A stretch of 64,000 bases of DNA from Ahrensia marina (lineage in GTDB: Bacteria > Pseudomonadota > Alphaproteobacteria > Rhizobiales > Rhizobiaceae): assembly GCF_001293565.1 (NCBI RefSeq), contig NZ_JXMU01000002.1:230277-294276 (forward strand), read 5' to 3'. Both the position numbers and the translations under genes were made by a program. This document shows positions 61,270 through 64,000 of the stretch, piece after piece. The notes under the pieces were generated by a model, which saw only the letters and a list, made by a program, of their open reading frames with translations, was not told the DNA's origin and made no database searches. Position 1 is the first letter of the stretch, and each line of letters starts with the position of its first letter.

Positions 61270-62062
61270 CAGAGCTGCTTTCATCTTTGTGACAACTGTC
61301 TGTAATTGTGCCATCGGAATGTTTCACGCGGCCATCAGGAAGATGGGTGTGGTCATGATGATGTTCGTACACAGCGAGTGTCGGCGCTGCCCTGCCGCCG
61401 AATAATGCTTTATATTCTGGGCTGGAAGCCACCGTTTTCGGTGGGCCGGAGCAGCACACATGGCCGTTTAAACAGATCACACGGTCAGTTGCTGCCATAA
61501 CGACATGAAGGTCGTGCGAAATCAGCAAAATGCCGCATCTCAGCTCGTCCCTTATGCGTTTTATCAAATCGTAAAGTGCGATCTCTCCTGTAAAATCGAC
61601 GCCCTGAACAGGTTCATCAAGCACAAGAAGGTCCGGTTTCCTTGCAACGGCGCGGGCCAACATCACACGTTGAAATTCGCCGCCGGACAATGTGCGTACT
61701 TCCGCATTTTCCAGATGTTCAATGCCAGTTGAGATCATCGCGTTTTTCGCGTCACTTGCGCTCACATGTTCGGTTAACCGCATGAAACGCCGAACGGTCA
61801 GCGGTAAAGTCCAGTCAATGGCGAGTTTTTGAGGCACATATGCGACTTTAAGACCGTCGCGGCGTTTAACATCGCCGGCATCCGGCTTGATAATGCCCAG
61901 TGCCATTTTAGCCGTGGTGGATTTTCCCGAGCCGTTCGGGCCAATCAAGGTTACAATTTCAGAAGGCGAAATGGAAAAATTCACGTCCCTCACAAGCCAG
62001 CGGTCGGCTCGAAATACCCCCGCATTGGTCAGCGTGGCGAGTGTTTCGGATTTCTGAAGCAT
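61262..62062 (-). CDS. znuC: Zinc ABC transporter ATPase
   Basis: A 266-residue ATPase with Walker A GPNGSGKSTT (about 41-50), a LSGGEFQRVMLARA signature (the ZnuC/MntB form) and Walker B LLVLDEPVQGVD. A C-terminal extension rich in histidine (YEHHHDHTHLPDGRVKHSDG) resembles that of other ZnuC proteins. It is the first gene of the minus-strand zinc operon, divergent from znuA across 122 bp. Confidence 0.93.
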   Translation of the reverse strand: MLQKSETLATLTNAGVFRADRWLVRDVNFSISPSEIVTLIGPNGSGKSTTAKMALGIIKPDAGDVKRRDGLKVAYVPQKLAIDWTLPLTVRRFMRLTEHVSASDAKNAMISTGIEHLENAEVRTLSGGEFQRVMLARAVARKPDLLVLDEPVQGVDFTGEIALYDLIKRIRDELRCGILLISHDLHVVMAATDRVICLNGHVCCSGPPKTVASSPEYKALFGGRAAPTLAVYEHHHDHTHLPDGRVKHSDGTITDSCHKDESSSDV

Positions 62063-62118
62063 GGTTCGTTAAACGTCTTATTCAGTTGGCTGTAGTGGTT
62101 GCATCGGGTTATCGCACA

Positions 62119-62154
62119 CGTTATAAGGTAACGCAATCTTGTAATGAGATAACA
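62119..62154. promoter_or_regulatory. Candidate Zur boxes between znuC and znuA
   Basis: CGTTATAAGGTAACG (62119-62133) has perfect CGTTA/TAACG arms, and TGTAATGAGATAACA (62140-62154) reads as an imperfect TGTNAT/ATNACA dyad. Zur boxes of alphaproteobacteria are AT-rich GTTAT-like palindromes. Two such sites in a divergent znu promoter would allow joint repression of both operons. Confidence 0.6.
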
Positions 62155-62184
62155 TCACCTATTCGCATTATTCTGGAGTTTATC

Positions 62185-63300
62185 ATGATCCGCCCCAAGG
62201 CACTTTTCCTTGCTTCCACATTATTGGCCAGTACCACCGTTTTTGCCAATGCGGAAGTAAATGTCGTTGCTTCTATTAAGCCCGTCCATTCACTTGTCGC
62301 TGCCGTTATGGAAGGTGTTGGAGAGCCGGGTCTTATTGTCGAAGGTGCCGGTTCACCGCATACATTCGCACTGAAACCTTCTCAGGCTAAAATGCTGGAA
62401 GCTGCGGATGTGGTGTTCTGGGTCGGGCACGATTTGGAAGCCTTCCTGGAAAAACCTCTGGAAACTGTCGGTGCAAATGCCACGTCTGTCGAATTGATCG
62501 ACTCTCATGGGCTCGTCAAGCTAGGTTTCCGTGAAGGCGGTGCTTTCGAGGCGCATAGTCATGGTGAAGAAGATGGCCATGATGATCATTCCGATGAAGC
62601 GCACGATGATCATGATCACGACAAAGATCATAAACATGATGAAACCGCAGAGCACGATCATAGCCATGATCATGAAGAGCATAACGACCATGGTGAGCAC
62701 GATCATGACAAACTTGACGAGCATGCTGGTCATGAAGAAGGGCATGACGAACATGCGCATGAAGGTCATAACCATGGAGAGTTTGATGCTCATATCTGGC
62801 TTGATCCGGAAAACGCAAAAGCGATTGTCCATGAGATCGAGGAAGCGCTTGTGAAAGCCGATCCGGAAAATGCTGATGCCTATGAAGCCAATGCAGAAGA
62901 GATCGCTGGCAAGCTTGATGTTTTAATTTCCGAAGTGTCAGCAGAACTGGAACCCGTAAAAGAGAAAGGCTTTGTCGTTTTCCATGATGCCTATCATTAC
63001 TTCGAGAAGCGCTTCGGATTAGCTGCTTCCGGATCAATTACCATCTCCCCTGAAGTAATGCCCGGCGCGGAACGTATTACAGAAATTCGTGCCCGTGTAG
63101 AAGAACTGGGTGCCGCATGTGTATTTGCCGAGCCGCAGTTTGAGCCTAAGCTTGTTGCGACAGTGACCGAGGGCACTGAAGCTAAGTCAGGTGTTCTTGA
63201 TCCTTTGGGTGCTGACCTTGAAGATGGATCTGAGCTTTACTTTACGCTCATTCGCAACATGGCAAGCTCAATCAAAACCTGTTTGACTGAAGCCAGTTAA
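62185..63300 (+). CDS. znuA: Periplasmic zinc-binding protein
   Basis: A 371-residue cluster A-I binding protein. The signal peptide (1-23, ending VFANA) is followed by NVVASIKPVHSLVAAVM. Zinc ligands are His59 (GSPHTF) and His203 (DAHIWLDPEN), and a third is expected in VFHDAYHYFEKRF. Between the lobes' first ligands lies a very long His/Asp/Glu loop, about 124-197, with 24 histidines by my count. ATG 62185 follows TGGAG. The longer frame runs back through the Zur boxes and was rejected. A terminator follows. Confidence 0.95.
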   Translation: MIRPKALFLASTLLASTTVFANAEVNVVASIKPVHSLVAAVMEGVGEPGLIVEGAGSPHTFALKPSQAKMLEAADVVFWVGHDLEAFLEKPLETVGANATSVELIDSHGLVKLGFREGGAFEAHSHGEEDGHDDHSDEAHDDHDHDKDHKHDETAEHDHSHDHEEHNDHGEHDHDKLDEHAGHEEGHDEHAHEGHNHGEFDAHIWLDPENAKAIVHEIEEALVKADPENADAYEANAEEIAGKLDVLISEVSAELEPVKEKGFVVFHDAYHYFEKRFGLAASGSITISPEVMPGAERITEIRARVEELGAACVFAEPQFEPKLVATVTEGTEAKSGVLDPLGADLEDGSELYFTLIRNMASSIKTCLTEAS

Positions 63301-63321
63301 CACTACGCGTTTTCAATAAAC

Positions 63322-63347
63322 ATACGGGCCGTTTATGTCGCCCGTAT
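63322..63347 (+). terminator. Terminator-like hairpin after znuA
   Basis: ATACGGGC (63322-63329) and GCCCGTAT (63340-63347) form a perfect 8-bp stem with a 10-nt loop, 21 nt past the znuA stop. It is followed by ACTTTCC. The T run is short, so it may terminate only in part. Confidence 0.65.
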
Positions 63348-63373
63348 ACTTTCCAACTTATCGGCGCAGTTGG

Positions 63374-63580
63374 TTAGGAATGCTTTTTGGCGGACGTGAA
63401 AAGCGATACAACCAGTAATAATATACCTATTGCTCCCACCAGAAAACTCAGCGGTAGAAAGAAGCTTTCCTGAAGCACACCATCGGCATCAATGCCACCG
63501 TAAAACACTTTCTCAGCAAGCCAAAATAGAACAGCGATTATGATGGCAGAAATGCCGATCAGACGAATTTTTGATGTCAT
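63374..63580 (-). CDS. Small two-helix membrane protein (DUF3955-like)
   Basis: A 68-residue protein with two hydrophobic segments (about 6-26 and 42-62). The connecting loop FYGGIDADGVLQESFFLPLSFL resembles the DUF3955 pattern as I recall it. The function is unknown. It is convergent with znuA, and no neighbour suggests a role. Confidence 0.6.
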   Translation of the reverse strand: MTSKIRLIGISAIIIAVLFWLAEKVFYGGIDADGVLQESFFLPLSFLVGAIGILLLVVSLFTSAKKHS

Positions 63581-63965
63581 TTATTTAGCCTCGTTGGTTA
63601 TTTAAGCTGCGCGTGCTCTGTCCTTTAAAATAAATGGATTTCAGGTAAGTAGAATATTCAATTAATCGAACATTAAGCAAAACCGGCGCTTTGGCTCTTT
63701 ATAGAATGAAATAAGGCGAAATTACTGGTATTGAAGTATTGGCTATTTTGCTTGGCATGATAAGCACTTAGCGAAGGGCGCTTTAATATTTTCAAGTAAT
63801 ATGACGTCTTGTGCTTGCAATAGCTCAGTTGAGGCGTAAGCTATGCGTAGAATTGAATGAATTATCGTATGTATTTGGTATGAAGATAAATATCTACTTG
63901 AATATTTGGCGTTAAATTAGCGTTTAATTTCTGACCTTTATGATTAGAGGTTGTAGGAGGAAAAG
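63581..63965. other. AT-rich intergenic region at the window end
   Basis: 385 nt upstream of the last gene, with no convincing reading frame. A near-perfect tandem repeat GCGTTAAATTA / GCGTTTAATTT occupies 63909-63930, about 35 nt before the next start codon, and could be a regulator site. Otherwise I see only AT-rich promoter-like sequence. Confidence 0.5.
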
Positions 63966-64000
63966 ATGTCAGGATTTCTCTCTACGGCAAACGGCGGCAA
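63966..64000 (+). CDS. Start of an unidentified gene (partial)
   Basis: ATG 63966 behind a strong GTAGGAGGAAAAG opens a frame reading MSGFLSTANGG to the window end. Eleven residues are too few to name a family. The very good ribosome site and the long upstream region suggest a well expressed first gene of an operon. Confidence 0.6.
   Translation, partial: MSGFLSTANGG

Noticed and set aside
62560..62780. Apparent short repeats resembling a CRISPR or tandem repeat
   Set aside because: The period is irregular and matches His/Asp/Glu codons within a continuous znuA frame. No spacer-repeat structure and no cas genes.
62516..63037. Minus-strand frames rich in His/Met/Arg opposite znuA
   Set aside because: They arise from the CAT/GAT repeats that encode the His-Asp loop on the plus strand.
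1..64000. Mobile element, prophage or genomic island
   Set aside because: No transposase, integrase, tRNA-flanking repeats or abrupt change of coding style was seen. The toxin-antitoxin pair alone is not enough.

Overview
The window reads as chromosomal DNA of an alphaproteobacterium, most likely a marine or soil member of the Hyphomicrobiales (Rhizobiales). This is inferred from the aglR-aglEFGAK order known from Sinorhizobium, the Rieske/StcD-type demethylase trio, the zur-znuBC / znuA arrangement, the many ABC and TRAP uptake operons, moderate GC content and dense operons with ATGA/GTGA overlaps. I see no rRNA, tRNA, CRISPR array, insertion sequence, integrase or phage gene. The window opens inside an acyl-CoA dehydrogenase gene and closes 35 nt into a new gene.

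Layout. 1-4798 (+): valine/branched acyl-CoA catabolism (acyl-CoA dehydrogenase end, 3-hydroxyisobutyryl-CoA hydrolase, 3-hydroxyisobutyrate dehydrogenase, enoyl-CoA hydratase, thiolase, NUDIX hydrolase). 4801-7553 (-): hybrid PAS histidine kinase plus OmpR-type regulator. 7719-15925 (+): a branched-chain (Liv/HAAT) ABC transporter interleaved with two unusual adenylate-forming CoA-ligase homologues. 16024-23010 (+): TetR regulator and a complete leucine/isovalerate operon from isovaleryl-CoA to HMG-CoA cleavage. 23145-24188: an unknown polytopic membrane protein. 24242-29674: LysR regulator divergent from a Rieske oxygenase, its reductase and a StcD/DgcA-like flavoenzyme, which looks like stepwise N-demethylation of a betaine.

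29956-37533 (+) is the least explained locus: ROK regulator with its own inverted-repeat operator, M20 amidohydrolase, a CUT2-type ABC transporter, a YhfX-like fold-III PLP enzyme and a GlmS/NagB-II-like SIS protein, with no recognisable kinase. I regard it as the best candidate for an undescribed catabolic system, probably for an N-acylated amino sugar or a sugar-amino-acid conjugate (inference).

37547-38991: MarR regulator divergent from an EamA exporter over a nested palindrome. 39110-39800: two small membrane proteins. 40000-41119: a MbcA/ParS-RES toxin-antitoxin pair whose toxin is frameshifted. 41154-48924: aglR and the alpha-glucoside operon. 49108-51976: copper tolerance genes (CopC, CopD, multicopper oxidase) behind a MerR/CueR-like dyad. 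52063-53034: mutarotase. 53098-58457: GntR regulator, TRAP transporter and two TIM-barrel isomerase/epimerase-family enzymes. 58428-63300: zinc homeostasis (znuA divergent from znuC-znuB-zur-COG0523 GTPase-small protein). 63374-64000: a small membrane protein and the start of the next gene.

Together the genes describe a heterotroph scavenging amino acids, betaines, alpha-glucosides and sugar acids, with local regulators whose operators can often be read directly as palindromes. Function calls rest on motif reading and recall of families, not on a database search.
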